A stretch of 64,000 nt of DNA from Pseudomonas sp. Irchel s3b2 (GCF_900187445.1 NZ_FYEB01000001.1:1116001-1180000); one strand, 5' to 3'; counted from the stretch's first letter, positions 1 to 8,990 are shown. Numbers and translations: made by a program. The notes: generated from the letters alone by a model not told the origin.

Positions 1-2
1 AA

Positions 3-215
3 ATCAAAAGCGCATTCAAGATTGGCTTCTACTTGTATTTGCCGTTCGTGATCGTCGATCTGGTGATCTCCAGCATTCTGCTGGCGCTGGGCATGATGAT
101 GATGAGTCCGGTGATCATTTCGGTGCCGATCAAACTGGTGCTGTTTGTGGCGCTGGATGGCTGGGCGCTGCTGTCGACCGGGCTGGTCAAGCAATACCTG
201 ACCTTGCTGGCGTAG
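3..215 (+). CDS. sctR: SctR/SpaP type III export apparatus protein (3' part)
   Basis: The last 70 residues of SctR (SpaP in Salmonella, Spa24 in Shigella), an inner-membrane export-gate protein that assembles with SctS and SctT under the secretion needle. The reading frame is open from the window edge, so the true start lies outside. The visible C-terminus carries the family pattern GFYLYLPF, then LALGMMMMSP and KLVLFVALDGW, with the hydrophobic character expected of the last membrane helices. The stop is 9 bases before sctS, matching the conserved R-S-T-U order. Spacing and sequence favour the Inv-Mxi-Spa branch over Hrp or Ysc. Confidence 0.95.
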   Translation: MKSAFKIGFYLYLPFVIVDLVISSILLALGMMMMSPVIISVPIKLVLFVALDGWALLSTGLVKQYLTLLA

Positions 216-224
216 GGGCGGCTC

Positions 225-479
225 ATGAACGATCTGGTCTATGCCGGCAATAAAACCCTATACCTGATTCTGTTGATGGTGGCCTGGCCGATCATTGTCG
301 CCACGGTGGTCGGCCTGGTGGTCGGGTTGATTCAGACCGTGACCCAATTGCAGGAGCAGACACTGCCGTTCGGTTTCAAGTTGTTGGCGGTCGCCGCGTG
401 CCTGTTCCTGCTGTCGGGCTGGTACGGTGAAACCCTGCTCGATTTCAGCCGTGAAGTCATCCGCCTGGCGCTGGGTTAG
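225..479 (+). CDS. sctS: SctS/SpaQ type III export apparatus protein
   Basis: An 84-residue inner-membrane protein with two predicted helices (about residues 14-38 and 50-68), the usual size and layout of SctS (SpaQ, FliQ-like). SctS subunits complete the helical export gate with SctR and SctT. The loop between the helices has the family pattern [16 protein letters not shown]. It lies 9 bases after sctR and 2 bases before sctT, so it is surely co-transcribed with them. No missing part or odd residue is visible. Confidence 0.96.
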   Translation: MNDLVYAGNKTLYLILLMVAWPIIVATVVGLVVGLIQTVTQLQEQTLPFGFKLLAVAACLFLLSGWYGETLLDFSREVIRLALG

Positions 480-481
480 CG

Positions 482-1288
482 ATGTCGGTGACGTTGTTTT
501 TCGACCTGTACGCCTGGTTCGCCGCCGCCATCCTGGGGGTTGCACGCCTGGCGCCATTATTTTTCATGTTGCCGTTTCTCAACAGCGGCGTGCTCACGGG
601 CGCACCACGTCAGGCTGTCATTGTGCTGGTGGTGACGGGGTTCTGGGCTTATGTGGGCGTGCCGCTGCCTGCTCTCGAAGGTTTGGCGTTCTTCGGTCTG
701 GTGTTGCGTGAGGCCGGCATTGGCGTACTGCTTGGATGCCTTCTGTGCTGGCCGTTCTGGGTGTTGCACGCCATGGGCAACCTGATCGACAACCAGCGCG
801 GGGCTATGCTCAGCAGCACCGTGGACCCGGCCAACGGCGTCGATACCTCGGAGCTGGCGAATTTTCTCCAGTTGTTTGCCGCAGTGGTTTATCTCGAAGG
901 CGGCGGCATGTTGCTGATGCTCGAAACCGTTGGCCACAGCTACCGTATTTGCACACCGGCCACCGGTTGCGAGATGCACCTGCAATCACTCTTCAGCCTG
1001 CTGGATGCGCTGGTGAGCAAGACGCTGGTGATCAGCGCGCCGGTGGTGGCTACGCTGTTGGTCAGCGAAGCGTTGCTCGGCTTGCTCTCGCGCTACGCGC
1101 CGCAAATGAACGCATTTTCGGTGTCGCTGACGGTCAAGAGCCTGGTGGCGCTGGTGGTGTTGATGCTGTATTTCGGCGTGAACCTGCCGGATGAAGTCCT
1201 GCGCATGGGCACCAAATCCCATGGGCTGGAGCACTACCTGGGCGTCGACGGGGAGGGTACCGATGTCGTCCAGCGCCTCGAAGACTGA
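482..1288 (+). CDS. sctT: SctT/SpaR type III export apparatus protein
   Basis: A 268-residue polytopic membrane protein of the SctT/SpaR/FliR family, which caps the export gate. It is hydrophobic almost throughout, with the family motif LIDNQRGAMLSSTVDP near residues 100-115. The length is close to SpaR. The ATG follows the sctS stop by 2 bases, and its 3' end overlaps the start of sctU by 26 bases, which suggests translational coupling within the export-apparatus operon. Confidence 0.95.
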   Translation: MSVTLFFDLYAWFAAAILGVARLAPLFFMLPFLNSGVLTGAPRQAVIVLVVTGFWAYVGVPLPALEGLAFFGLVLREAGIGVLLGCLLCWPFWVLHAMGNLIDNQRGAMLSSTVDPANGVDTSELANFLQLFAAVVYLEGGGMLLMLETVGHSYRICTPATGCEMHLQSLFSLLDALVSKTLVISAPVVATLLVSEALLGLLSRYAPQMNAFSVSLTVKSLVALVVLMLYFGVNLPDEVLRMGTKSHGLEHYLGVDGEGTDVVQRLED

Positions 1289-2297
1289 GAAGCCTACTGC
1301 CAAGCGTCTGCGCGATGCGTCGCGCAAAGGGCAGACATTCAAGGCCAAGGATCTGGTGATCACCTGCCTGACCCTCTGCGGCATCACCTACATGGTGTTC
1401 AACAGCTCATTGCTCGAGGTCATGGAAGTCTATCGGCGCATCATCGCCAGCGACTTTGACACTGACCTGCAAGAGTACTCGGCGATGCTGGTGCTGGTCG
1501 GGCTCAAGGCGTTGTTGCCATTGCTGCTGGTGTGCGTGTTGACCAGCGCATTGCCTGCGCTGTTGCAAAGTGGGTTTGCGCTGGCCAGCGAGGCCTTGAA
1601 GCTCAATCTGGGGGCGTTGAACCCGATCAATGGTTTCAAAAAACTGTTCAGCATGCGCACCGTCAAGGACACCGTCAAAGCGCTCTTGTACCTGGGCAGT
1701 TTTGCCATGGCGCTGTGGATCGTCTGGATCACCCAGCGGCAACTGCTGTTCGCCCAACTGTTCGCCCAGGCACCGGACCTGTTCGCGATCTGGGGGCACT
1801 TGCTGCTAGTGCTGGTGCTGGCGTTCCTGGGGTGCGTCCTGCTGATCGTCGTGCTGGATGCGCTGAGCGAATACTGGCTGTTCATGAAAGATCAAATGAT
1901 GGACAAGGAGTCGGTCAAGCGCGAACACAAGGAACAGGATGGCAATCCGGAAATCAAGGGGCGCCGTCGTGACCTGCACCGGGAACTCCTGTCCGAACAG
2001 GTTAAATCCGATGTGCGCAGCTCGCGGATGATCATCGCCAACCCGACCCACATTGCCATCGGAGTGTACTTCCGCCCGGAAATCACTGTGCTGCCGTTCA
2101 TCTCCCTGATGGAAACCAACCAGCGCGCCCTGGCCGTTCGAGCCTATGCCAAAGAGGTCGGTGTGCCGGTGATCAACGACATCGCCCTGGCCCGGCGGAT
2201 CTTCAAAACTCACCAGCGCTACAGCTTCCTTCAGGTGCAGGAAGTCGAGGAAGTATTGCGTCTGTTGATCTGGCTCGAGCAAGTCGAACAAGCCTGA
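1263..2297 (+). CDS. sctU: SctU/SpaS type III export switch protein
   Basis: A 344-residue SctU (SpaS, YscU, FlhB family) protein: four transmembrane helices in the N-terminal two thirds, then a cytoplasmic domain. The self-cleavage motif NPTH is intact at residues 260-263. Family members cut between N and P, which changes substrate specificity from needle and rod subunits to translocators and effectors. The ATG at 1263, inside the end of sctT, was chosen because it gives the usual charged SctU start MSSSASKTEKPTAKRLRDA; an earlier in-frame start would run 72 bases further into sctT. Confidence 0.95.
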   Translation: MSSSASKTEKPTAKRLRDASRKGQTFKAKDLVITCLTLCGITYMVFNSSLLEVMEVYRRIIASDFDTDLQEYSAMLVLVGLKALLPLLLVCVLTSALPALLQSGFALASEALKLNLGALNPINGFKKLFSMRTVKDTVKALLYLGSFAMALWIVWITQRQLLFAQLFAQAPDLFAIWGHLLLVLVLAFLGCVLLIVVLDALSEYWLFMKDQMMDKESVKREHKEQDGNPEIKGRRRDLHRELLSEQVKSDVRSSRMIIANPTHIAIGVYFRPEITVLPFISLMETNQRALAVRAYAKEVGVPVINDIALARRIFKTHQRYSFLQVQEVEEVLRLLIWLEQVEQA

Positions 2298-2380
2298 TTT
2301 CTTCCTTTTCCTTTTTCCTCTGAACGTTGGCATGAGCGCAATTTGGCAGCGTGCTCGCCAGCGCTTTGGCTCAATGCAGT

Positions 2381-2402
2381 CGTCAGCAGCGCTGACGTTT
2401 TT
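2381..2402 (+). terminator. Terminator-like hairpin just before the sicA ribosome binding site
   Basis: A perfect 7-bp stem, CGTCAGC and GCTGACG with a 3-base loop, is followed directly by five T residues. It has the form of an intrinsic terminator. It ends 1 base before the AGGAG ribosome binding site of sicA (2404-2408), so it lies at the boundary of the export-apparatus and translocon transcription units, or acts as an attenuator in the sicA leader. Confidence 0.65.
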
Positions 2403-2416
2403 CAGGAGTGTGGCTG

Positions 2417-2908
2417 ATGAGTCGCGACAAACAACAAGCTGAACAAGTGGCCCTCGAAGTCGTGGATGCAGTGCTCGGTGGCGCGGCGTTGAAAGACGTG
2501 CAAGGCATCAGTGACGAGCACATGAACAGTCTCTACGCCTTCGCGTTCCAGTTTTACGAGCAGGGGCGGCTGGACGATGCCGAGAAATTTTTCCACTTCC
2601 TGTGCATTTACGATTTTTACAACAGCCATTACTGGATGGGGTTGGCCGCCGTACACCAACTCAAACAGAGCCACCAGAAAGCGATCGACCTGTATGCGAT
2701 CGCCTTCGCCCAAGGCAAGAACGACTGGCGGCCGATGTTTTATACCGGCCAGTGCCAACTTGCCCTGGGCAGGGTCGGCAAGGCCAGGTTGTGTTTCGAG
2801 TACGTGATCGAGCAGGCAACGGAAGATGATTTGCGTACGCAGGCTCGGGTGTATCTCGACACCTTGAGTCACATTGAAAAGGACTATTCGGAGACTGAAC
2901 ATGAGTGA
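2417..2908 (+). CDS. sicA: SicA-like class II type III chaperone of the translocators
   Basis: A 163-residue protein of the SicA/IpgC/LcrH family: tetratricopeptide-type helical repeats from about residue 35 to 145, including YAFAFQFYEQGRLDDAEKFF and the pattern YWMGLAAVHQL. Family members bind the hydrophobic translocators in the cytoplasm; Salmonella SicA also co-activates InvF. The ATG at 2417 has an AGGAG site 8 bases upstream and is preferred over a GTG at 2408 that overlaps that site. The end overlaps sipB by 8 bases, consistent with a chaperone-client pair. Confidence 0.93.
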   Translation: MSRDKQQAEQVALEVVDAVLGGAALKDVQGISDEHMNSLYAFAFQFYEQGRLDDAEKFFHFLCIYDFYNSHYWMGLAAVHQLKQSHQKAIDLYAIAFAQGKNDWRPMFYTGQCQLALGRVGKARLCFEYVIEQATEDDLRTQARVYLDTLSHIEKDYSETEHE

Positions 2909-4670
2909 AATCAAAAGTACTTTTTACCCGGCCTTTCAGGGGCCAATGAGTCGTACTGAAGCGTTTGAAATGTACGGCAACGCGGCCAGTCAGGCCGCCA
3001 GGACGGCCGATTATCAGAAGGCCGGCCAAGAGGCATTGGCACGCCTGATGTCGGTGAACTATGAAGGTCGGCCCGGCCAATCCTCTGCTGGCGCGGGACG
3101 GCCCGTGCTGTATGCACCAGCACCTGGTGCCGATGGCAACAAACAGGAAACCAACGGAGACCTGTTCACGCTGTTGATGGCGTTGATCAGTGAGATGCTC
3201 GGCGAGGTCGACGTCAACAAGCTGAAAAATCGCCTGGCGATGTTGCAAAGCATGGCCGGCGCCAGGCAGCAAGGGTATGAAAAACTGGCGGCTGAATACT
3301 CCGCTGCCGTCGAGGCGCTGGAAGCTGCCGAGGGTCAGGTCGGGAGCAGCCAGGAACACCTCGATCAGTTGCGCGAACGGGTTCTGCATTGTCAGGGACT
3401 GCTGGATGAGAGCGAAGCACGGCTGGCGGAGCTGGATCCTGAGTCACCTGAGTACGCGCGTGAACTGGCGCTGCGTGACAAGCTCAAAGGCGAGCTGTCG
3501 GGTCACACCCAAACCCTGAAAACGGCGACCGCTGCTCATCTGAAACTGGTCGAGATCGCCAATGCCTGCGCCAAAACACTGGCTGTGGTGTTCGCGAAAG
3601 CGCAGGAGGCGGGACTCGGTGGCCCCTCCGTCAAGGAATCCAATGAAAAGGCGCTGAGCAGCAGTGCATTGGCACTGCTGAACCGCTTGAAGATTATCGA
3701 GCTGCTCGGCGAGTCGGCCCAGAACAAGGAGGAAATCAGTCAAGAGCTGTTCCAGGAGCTGCAAGCCAAGCTTCAGGAACATATGAAGCTCGAGTCGGAA
3801 AAGTACCTGGAAGAAGTCCGCAAGGCCGAGGCGCTGCAGAAGACCATGGGCTGCATTGGTGCAATCGTCGGCGCGATATTGACCGTAGCGACAATCGCGG
3901 CCGGTGTACTGACCGCGAACCCGGTGCTTGTCGCAGTGGGGGTGATCGGTGCGGCGGTGATGATTTCCGACGCGGTGGTCAAGGAGACGACGGGCGTGTC
4001 TTTCATGGCCGAGGCCATGAAACCGTTGACCACTGTGATGCAGGAAGCCATCAAACTGTTCACCGAGCTCTACACCCAAATGCTGATTGGGCTGGGCGTC
4101 GATCCAGAAACTGCAAAAGACATCGCGCAGATCGCCGGCATGATCCAGGGGATTGCCGCCACGCTGGCGGCCGTGGTGTTGACGGCAGTGATCGGGGCTC
4201 AGGTGATCGGGCCAATGCTCGGTGCAGTGGCATCGAAACTGGCTTCGGTGGTCGCTCAGGCGGCGCCTGCCGCAATGCAGGCCATGAAGCAGTTAGCGAC
4301 ATCGGTCGGCAATTCGCTGACCCAGATGCTCACGCAATTACGCAGTTTCATCACTAACGGTGCAGACGCGGTATCGCTGGCACGTTACGCCGCCAATCTC
4401 GAGATCGCCCAAGCCGTCACCGAATTCGGCAGTGTGGCCGTGCAGGGCGGGTTGCAGATCAGGAGTGGCATGCACCAGGCCCAGGCTGCCGAGCACCTGG
4501 CTGACGTGCGGGTGCGCATGGCGATCAGCGAGGAAATCACTTCCTACCTCAGCCGGTTGGTCGATGACTACGGCCAGGCCATGCAGGTCCGTACCCGAGA
4601 AATCGAGCAGCTGTTTGCCGATATGCAACGCAGCCATTCCGTCAGCCTGCAAATGGTTCGGCACGTTTGA
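2901..4670 (+). CDS. sipB: SipB/IpaB-like type III translocator
   Basis: A 589-residue protein with SipB/IpaB architecture: an N-terminal region, a long coiled-coil-rich part (about residues 100-300) and two hydrophobic segments (about 316-360 and 411-443) separated by a short amphipathic stretch containing VKETTGVSF, close to a conserved SipB motif. SipB homologues insert into the host membrane and form the pore with SipC. The ATG at 2901 is chosen because it overlaps the sicA stop; an upstream in-frame start would add nine residues encoded within sicA. Length is near Salmonella SipB (593). Confidence 0.92.
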   Translation: MSEIKSTFYPAFQGPMSRTEAFEMYGNAASQAARTADYQKAGQEALARLMSVNYEGRPGQSSAGAGRPVLYAPAPGADGNKQETNGDLFTLLMALISEMLGEVDVNKLKNRLAMLQSMAGARQQGYEKLAAEYSAAVEALEAAEGQVGSSQEHLDQLRERVLHCQGLLDESEARLAELDPESPEYARELALRDKLKGELSGHTQTLKTATAAHLKLVEIANACAKTLAVVFAKAQEAGLGGPSVKESNEKALSSSALALLNRLKIIELLGESAQNKEEISQELFQELQAKLQEHMKLESEKYLEEVRKAEALQKTMGCIGAIVGAILTVATIAAGVLTANPVLVAVGVIGAAVMISDAVVKETTGVSFMAEAMKPLTTVMQEAIKLFTELYTQMLIGLGVDPETAKDIAQIAGMIQGIAATLAAVVLTAVIGAQVIGPMLGAVASKLASVVAQAAPAAMQAMKQLATSVGNSLTQMLTQLRSFITNGADAVSLARYAANLEIAQAVTEFGSVAVQGGLQIRSGMHQAQAAEHLADVRVRMAISEEITSYLSRLVDDYGQAMQVRTREIEQLFADMQRSHSVSLQMVRHV

Positions 4671-4694
4671 ACTTATCGATAAAAGGAACTCGAT

Positions 4695-5765
4695 ATGACC
4701 GCCATTAACAGCACAAGCGTGTTCTCACGCGCACTGATCAATTCGCAAGCGGCGCTAGCTCCCGCAGAAAAGAAACTCGAGGTGCCCAAGGGTTTCGCTT
4801 TGAATACAGCGAGCGCCGAAAAACAAATTCTCAAGAACCCTGATGTTCGAACCCCGTCGGCAGGGGAGCTCGACAATGCCAGCAACGATTACCAGCTGAG
4901 TGAATCCGATTGGCAAGACTTCGTCGCGGCTTCCACAATGCTCAGCGATGAAGTACGCAACGATCTGGTATTCGACCCCGGGGCCTGGGAGAAGCACGCC
5001 AACGTCTTGGTGGCCGCGATCATTGCGCTGAATATCTCGCGAGTGGCCAACGCACAACTGCGCGGCCATTTCAGCGTCATGGCCGCCGACGCCGCCAAGG
5101 CCCAGGGCGCTGCCATTGTCGAGTCAGGCAAGGCTGCGCTGTACAGCGCCATCACCGCGGCAGTGGTGTCCGGTGCCATCGCCGGGTTCGCCATGGTCAA
5201 GACTTTTCAGGGGCAAGGTTTGAAGCATGCGGATATCAACCTGCACAAGCGTAACGCCATGGACGCCGGCAACATCGAACGCGACCTCAGGCGTGATCGC
5301 AACCGCGATGACTGGAACCCGGAAACCACCTACAAGATCAAGACCTTCGATGATTTCGGCAGGTCCACTTCAGTCGACTTCAAACCTCAGGGGGCCACAC
5401 TGACTCCTAAGGAGCAAGCGTGGTTCGATGGGGAAATCCTCAAGGCGCAGAAGATCGGCCAGACCTCCGACTGGCTGAGCCAGATGGGCACCAAGGGCAT
5501 CGAAAAGAAACTCGAAATCGGTCGCGCGCTCAATGCCATGTCGATGAGCATGAGCCAAGTGGTGTCGAACATGGTGCGCATGGCCGAACACGCCGCACGG
5601 GAACAGGAGGTATTGCAGCAAAGTGCGCAAAACACCCAGAAGAGTTTGAGCGATGAAGTCGGCCAGAAAGACTCGGCCGAGACGGCGTTGCTGCAAAAAC
5701 TGATGGACATGGTGATGCAGCTTTTTCAATCGCGCGCTGAAGTCATTCGTGCAATATCGGCCTGA
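4695..5765 (+). CDS. sipC: SipC/IpaC-like type III translocator
   Basis: A 356-residue protein in the SipC/IpaC position between the SipB-like and SipD-like genes. It has one clear hydrophobic segment (about residues 140-170, rich in Ala, Gly and Val) and a helical C-terminal half ending in a short hydrophobic tail, as in the second pore subunit of this family. Overall sequence is less conserved than its neighbours, which is normal for SipC. An AAGGA site lies 7 bases before the ATG. Context is the main support for the identity. Confidence 0.85.
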   Translation: MTAINSTSVFSRALINSQAALAPAEKKLEVPKGFALNTASAEKQILKNPDVRTPSAGELDNASNDYQLSESDWQDFVAASTMLSDEVRNDLVFDPGAWEKHANVLVAAIIALNISRVANAQLRGHFSVMAADAAKAQGAAIVESGKAALYSAITAAVVSGAIAGFAMVKTFQGQGLKHADINLHKRNAMDAGNIERDLRRDRNRDDWNPETTYKIKTFDDFGRSTSVDFKPQGATLTPKEQAWFDGEILKAQKIGQTSDWLSQMGTKGIEKKLEIGRALNAMSMSMSQVVSNMVRMAEHAAREQEVLQQSAQNTQKSLSDEVGQKDSAETALLQKLMDMVMQLFQSRAEVIRAISA

Positions 5766-5779
5766 ATAGGGAATCAAAA

Positions 5780-6865
5780 ATGAAAATTGCGGATTCCACA
5801 CCGCCTGGACGCATGCCGTCAGCAGACTTCAATCCCGTTGCTGAACCGCCGCGGCCCCCCGAAATGCACGCCGAGATCCATGCTGCGTTTTCCATGACGC
5901 AGTTACTGGAACGCTCGGTAAAAGCATTGAATCGTAATTATGAAAATATGCTCAAGTGCCCGACGGGAGTAGCCAAGGGGCTTGAAGGTGGGTCGGCTGA
6001 AGCTTTGGCGCAACACTTCACGTCGGCTGAGTTTGTCGAACAAATCCAGGCCAAACGCATTCGATCGCAGATGTGGACGCAGCAGATAAAGCAATGTGGG
6101 ATGGTGTTCACCCATTGCCTCGAAACACTGCCAATGGAACAGCGCCAACAACTCTACGATGAACAAAATCGTATTCTCGGTGAACTGAGACGAATGCCCG
6201 TGCCGGACGAGATCGCTGACGGGTTCGACGCCAGATTGAATTCTTCAAGCGACTTTTTCGACAAGCTGCTCGAACTCATCGACCTGATAAAAAACGGTTA
6301 CCTGGCCGGATATGAACACATCATCGCGGCCTATTCGGACTTCTTCGCCGACTTCAATGCGCAAATTACCGCGAAGTTGAAAGACTGGATCGAAGGTGCC
6401 AGCGACGGCAAAGAGGTCAAGCTCAATGCAGATGCACTCAGAACCGCACTGAACAACCTTCTCGCCAAGTACAGTCATCCAAACCCCCTGGCCGTGCTGT
6501 TCCCGAAACCCGGCAGTGATGGCGCCAGTAGGGAAGAGGCCGAGAACTGGCGCAAAGCACTGGGCCTGCCCGCCAGTTGCCTGAAGCAAAATGCCGACGG
6601 TACCTACTGTGTCGTCATGGATACCGGACCACTATCGACCATGTTGGGCAGCCTGCCTGCTGGCGGTACAGTCACTTGGGACACCGCGAGATTCCAGGCC
6701 TGGCAAACAGGTTTCAATGCTCAGGAAGAGCGTATGAAAAATACGTTGCAGTCCTTTACCCAGAAATATTCGAATGCCAACTCTTATCACGATAATTTTA
6801 ATAAGACGCTGTCTTCGCATTTGAATCAGTTTGCAGATATGTTGAAGGCGATGTTGAATTTTTGA
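5780..6865 (+). CDS. sipD: SipD/IpaD-like needle tip protein
   Basis: A 361-residue tip protein of the IpaD/SipD/BipD family, which caps the needle and controls secretion. The match is strong in the C-terminal third: a VKLNADALRTALNNLLAKY stretch, FQAWQTGFNAQEERMKNTLQ, and QKYSNANS followed by a helical end, all in IpaD order. The central part keeps the Y-E-H plus D-F-F pattern of the long coiled coil. It lies 14 bases after sipC and closes the translocon gene group. Confidence 0.93.
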   Translation: MKIADSTPPGRMPSADFNPVAEPPRPPEMHAEIHAAFSMTQLLERSVKALNRNYENMLKCPTGVAKGLEGGSAEALAQHFTSAEFVEQIQAKRIRSQMWTQQIKQCGMVFTHCLETLPMEQRQQLYDEQNRILGELRRMPVPDEIADGFDARLNSSSDFFDKLLELIDLIKNGYLAGYEHIIAAYSDFFADFNAQITAKLKDWIEGASDGKEVKLNADALRTALNNLLAKYSHPNPLAVLFPKPGSDGASREEAENWRKALGLPASCLKQNADGTYCVVMDTGPLSTMLGSLPAGGTVTWDTARFQAWQTGFNAQEERMKNTLQSFTQKYSNANSYHDNFNKTLSSHLNQFADMLKAMLNF

Positions 6866-6963
6866 AGTGTGAAAAAACAAAAAATCAGTGTTCTAATTTA
6901 AGTAGTGGGTGTGGTGTTGGTTTTTAACTGGCCTGCGCCCATTTTTTTTGTATTGGAGGAGTA

Positions 6964-7218
6964 ATGTCTGGCGTATCAAGTGCTCAATGTGAAGTTGAGT
7001 GTCAGGTCATTAAAGTGTTGTCGGATTACTTTTCGGTCGATCGTCGAAAGGTTGAGGTTGATTCGCGGTTGGTCGAAGATTTGTATGTTGACTCCATGAG
7101 TTTGGTTGAGGTTGTTATGGCGTTAAACGAGGTGTTCGGTGTTGAGTTGCCAGAGGGCGGGGTGGCGGAGTGGAAGACAGTGAGGGATATCTGTTGTTTG
7201 GTGGATAAGTGTAGGTGA
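6964..7218 (+). CDS. iacP: IacP-like acyl carrier protein
   Basis: An 84-residue acyl carrier protein with the phosphopantetheine attachment motif D-S-M-S-L; Ser44 is the expected carrier residue. In Salmonella, iacP lies next to the sip genes and has been linked to secretion of translocators and effectors, so this position favours an IacP role over fatty acid synthesis. The strong GGAGGAG site at 6955-6961 sits unusually close to the ATG. Its codons are clearly more AT-rich and GTT/TTG-heavy than those of sicA-sipD, marking the start of the AT-rich block. Confidence 0.88.
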   Translation: MSGVSSAQCEVECQVIKVLSDYFSVDRRKVEVDSRLVEDLYVDSMSLVEVVMALNEVFGVELPEGGVAEWKTVRDICCLVDKCR

Positions 7219-7546
7219 GCGAGTTGGTTTGTGGACTAGGGCATTATCCTGGGGGGAAATGCCGAATGATTTAGAAAGTGTCCATGTCTTTAGTCAGGTC
7301 GCTGAAATGACCGCATCGATTTGTTTTGAAATAAAATGATTAGGAGGTTTCGAGGTTTAGTGTTGTACTCTTTTAGTCATATGGCTAGAGCAGCGTTATC
7401 AGTCGTTGTTTTGTGTGGTTAGAACTGAGTCTAAGGATCCGCAGGATGTGTGATCCCGCAACTGAGAGCCTTCGGTAATGATGCATTGCATCTAGTGTCT
7501 ACGAATTTGTGGATTTTATGGATTTAATGGGTGATCAAGGGACTGA
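7219..7546. other. Non-coding gap between iacP and the unknown 457-residue gene
   Basis: An AT-rich 328-base stretch with no gene that can be supported. It holds one very short open frame (7259-7339, 26 codons) behind a GGGGGG run, and an AGGAGG sequence at about 7342 with no open frame behind it. Promoter elements for the downstream gene may lie here, but no confident -35/-10 pair was found. Confidence 0.5.
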
Positions 7547-8920
7547 ATGATGAAAAATATCGATAGAACGACTGTAGGCCAAATCCCTATGTTCATGGCT
7601 AATTCTGGCCCAGTACCTGCGGTGACACAGTTATCAACAAAGTTGGTAAAGGCAGAGGCAAGCAGTACCGTGCTTTCAGTGGGCAGTTTGGTAGGCAGTA
7701 TCTCTATTGCAGACCGCAATAACTTCAGTGGTGCGATTTTTTGCGAGCTTTCCACCTGCATGCAGAAGGAGAGCGATGATTCGACTTCGGATCGTAAGCA
7801 TAATTTGTCTTCTGCGCCACCGGTGTTTCTTATCGATCCAGCGCTGCGCTCAACGAGCAGCGCAATGACCCTCAATCTGGCTATATCGCAAACAGAGGCG
7901 GCGAGAAATCTTCTTTATAATCCAGGGCCTCTACTTAAAAGTGAACTTGGTGAGGCTGCCTCGACATTGCATGATCTGGTTCAGGACCTGAAGTCTGAGA
8001 ATCAGCAAATATTGGGCGCACGTTTGTTTGGGTCGGAAGGATTGCTTTTGGGTGGAAGTGTTGAAACACTTCTCGAAACCCTCGCGCGAGTACGTGACGA
8101 AAACCGGTGTCCCGATGAGCCGAATACTGTCACAGGTTTAGATCGAGCGGTTGTGATAGCTCTTATGGGCGATATTGGCGCTTTATATGTAGATGGATTA
8201 GAGAAGAGTGTGGTTGAAGGGCGGACTCTACACCAGTCGAATGCTCTTATAGAAAACCTGCATGGTCTAATGGTAGAGCGGAAACTGTCTACACCCACGG
8301 AAAATAATATTCGGAATATCCAGAAAGTTGCGGGGTCCTCGAGCGTAGGCCCTCTGAAGAAAGAAGAGCGATATCGGCCACCAGCTGAGCTGAGCCTACG
8401 AACAGGAATACACAACACTGGCGAGAAAGCAGATATACAGCTTGGCATTGCACCGAATCAAAGAATTCCTGGTGCTAAATGGGATATAGCCCATCTCAGC
8501 AAAGATCGAGTTGTCGCTACCACTGAGCCACTAGTTGGTCATATGTCAGGCTCTCCAGCAGAAATTCTGCAAGTATGGGATATGCTGCGGGGTGACTCTC
8601 ATGAGATGCAGTTCCTTGGCGCACTGAACAAAAGGGAAGGCGATCACTGGGATCCACTTTCTACCGTTTCTTTGGAGAGGCAAGATCAACAACTTGCACG
8701 AGTAGCAGGGGCGGCAGCATTCCTCGTAGGGCTGGGCTATCACAGTGCGGTTGAAGTTGCAGAAGGCACGCTCAGCTACATGGGGCAAAACCTCAGAGCT
8801 GTTCTGGGTAACCCTAAGGATGACGCGGGTCATTTACTAGGGCACGGTGCAGCAACAAGTTTGATGAGCGAGTTGTTCAAAGAGCAGAGTGTGGTGAGTA
8901 GATTTAGCGAGTGGGTGTAA
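7547..8920 (+). CDS. Unknown protein, candidate type III effector
   Basis: A 457-residue protein that I do not recognise. It lies inside the secretion locus between iacP and the HilA-like regulator. The first 100 residues are rich in Ser, Thr, Ala and Val, as in many type III signals and chaperone-binding regions. There is no Sec signal peptide and no transmembrane helix. The C-terminal part (about residues 325-445) looks folded, with a GHMSGSPAEILQVWDML stretch, an Ala/Gly-rich helix around 386-410 and GHLLGHGAATSLM near the end. Codon use is more AT-rich than the machinery genes. ATG codons at 7547 and 7550 are both possible; AAGG at 7537 is the only ribosome site seen. Effector status is inferred from context alone. 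Confidence 0.6.
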   Translation: MMKNIDRTTVGQIPMFMANSGPVPAVTQLSTKLVKAEASSTVLSVGSLVGSISIADRNNFSGAIFCELSTCMQKESDDSTSDRKHNLSSAPPVFLIDPALRSTSSAMTLNLAISQTEAARNLLYNPGPLLKSELGEAASTLHDLVQDLKSENQQILGARLFGSEGLLLGGSVETLLETLARVRDENRCPDEPNTVTGLDRAVVIALMGDIGALYVDGLEKSVVEGRTLHQSNALIENLHGLMVERKLSTPTENNIRNIQKVAGSSSVGPLKKEERYRPPAELSLRTGIHNTGEKADIQLGIAPNQRIPGAKWDIAHLSKDRVVATTEPLVGHMSGSPAEILQVWDMLRGDSHEMQFLGALNKREGDHWDPLSTVSLERQDQQLARVAGAAAFLVGLGYHSAVEVAEGTLSYMGQNLRAVLGNPKDDAGHLLGHGAATSLMSELFKEQSVVSRFSEWV

Positions 8921-8990
8921 GTGTTAGTGTTGGTTGTGGGTAGAGGTTGTTGATTTTATTTGTCGGTAATAGTTGGCTGGGTGCCTTTTT

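Noticed and set aside
6905..6949. TGGGTG/CGCCCA pairing followed by eight T residues after sipD
   Set aside because: The stem is only six pairs with a G-T and a loop of over 25 bases; a weak terminator is possible but cannot be supported by eye.
7259..7339. A 26-codon open frame behind a GGGGGG run between iacP and the unknown gene
   Set aside because: Too short and the purine run is too close to the ATG; no similarity recognised. It could be a remnant, but nothing proves it.
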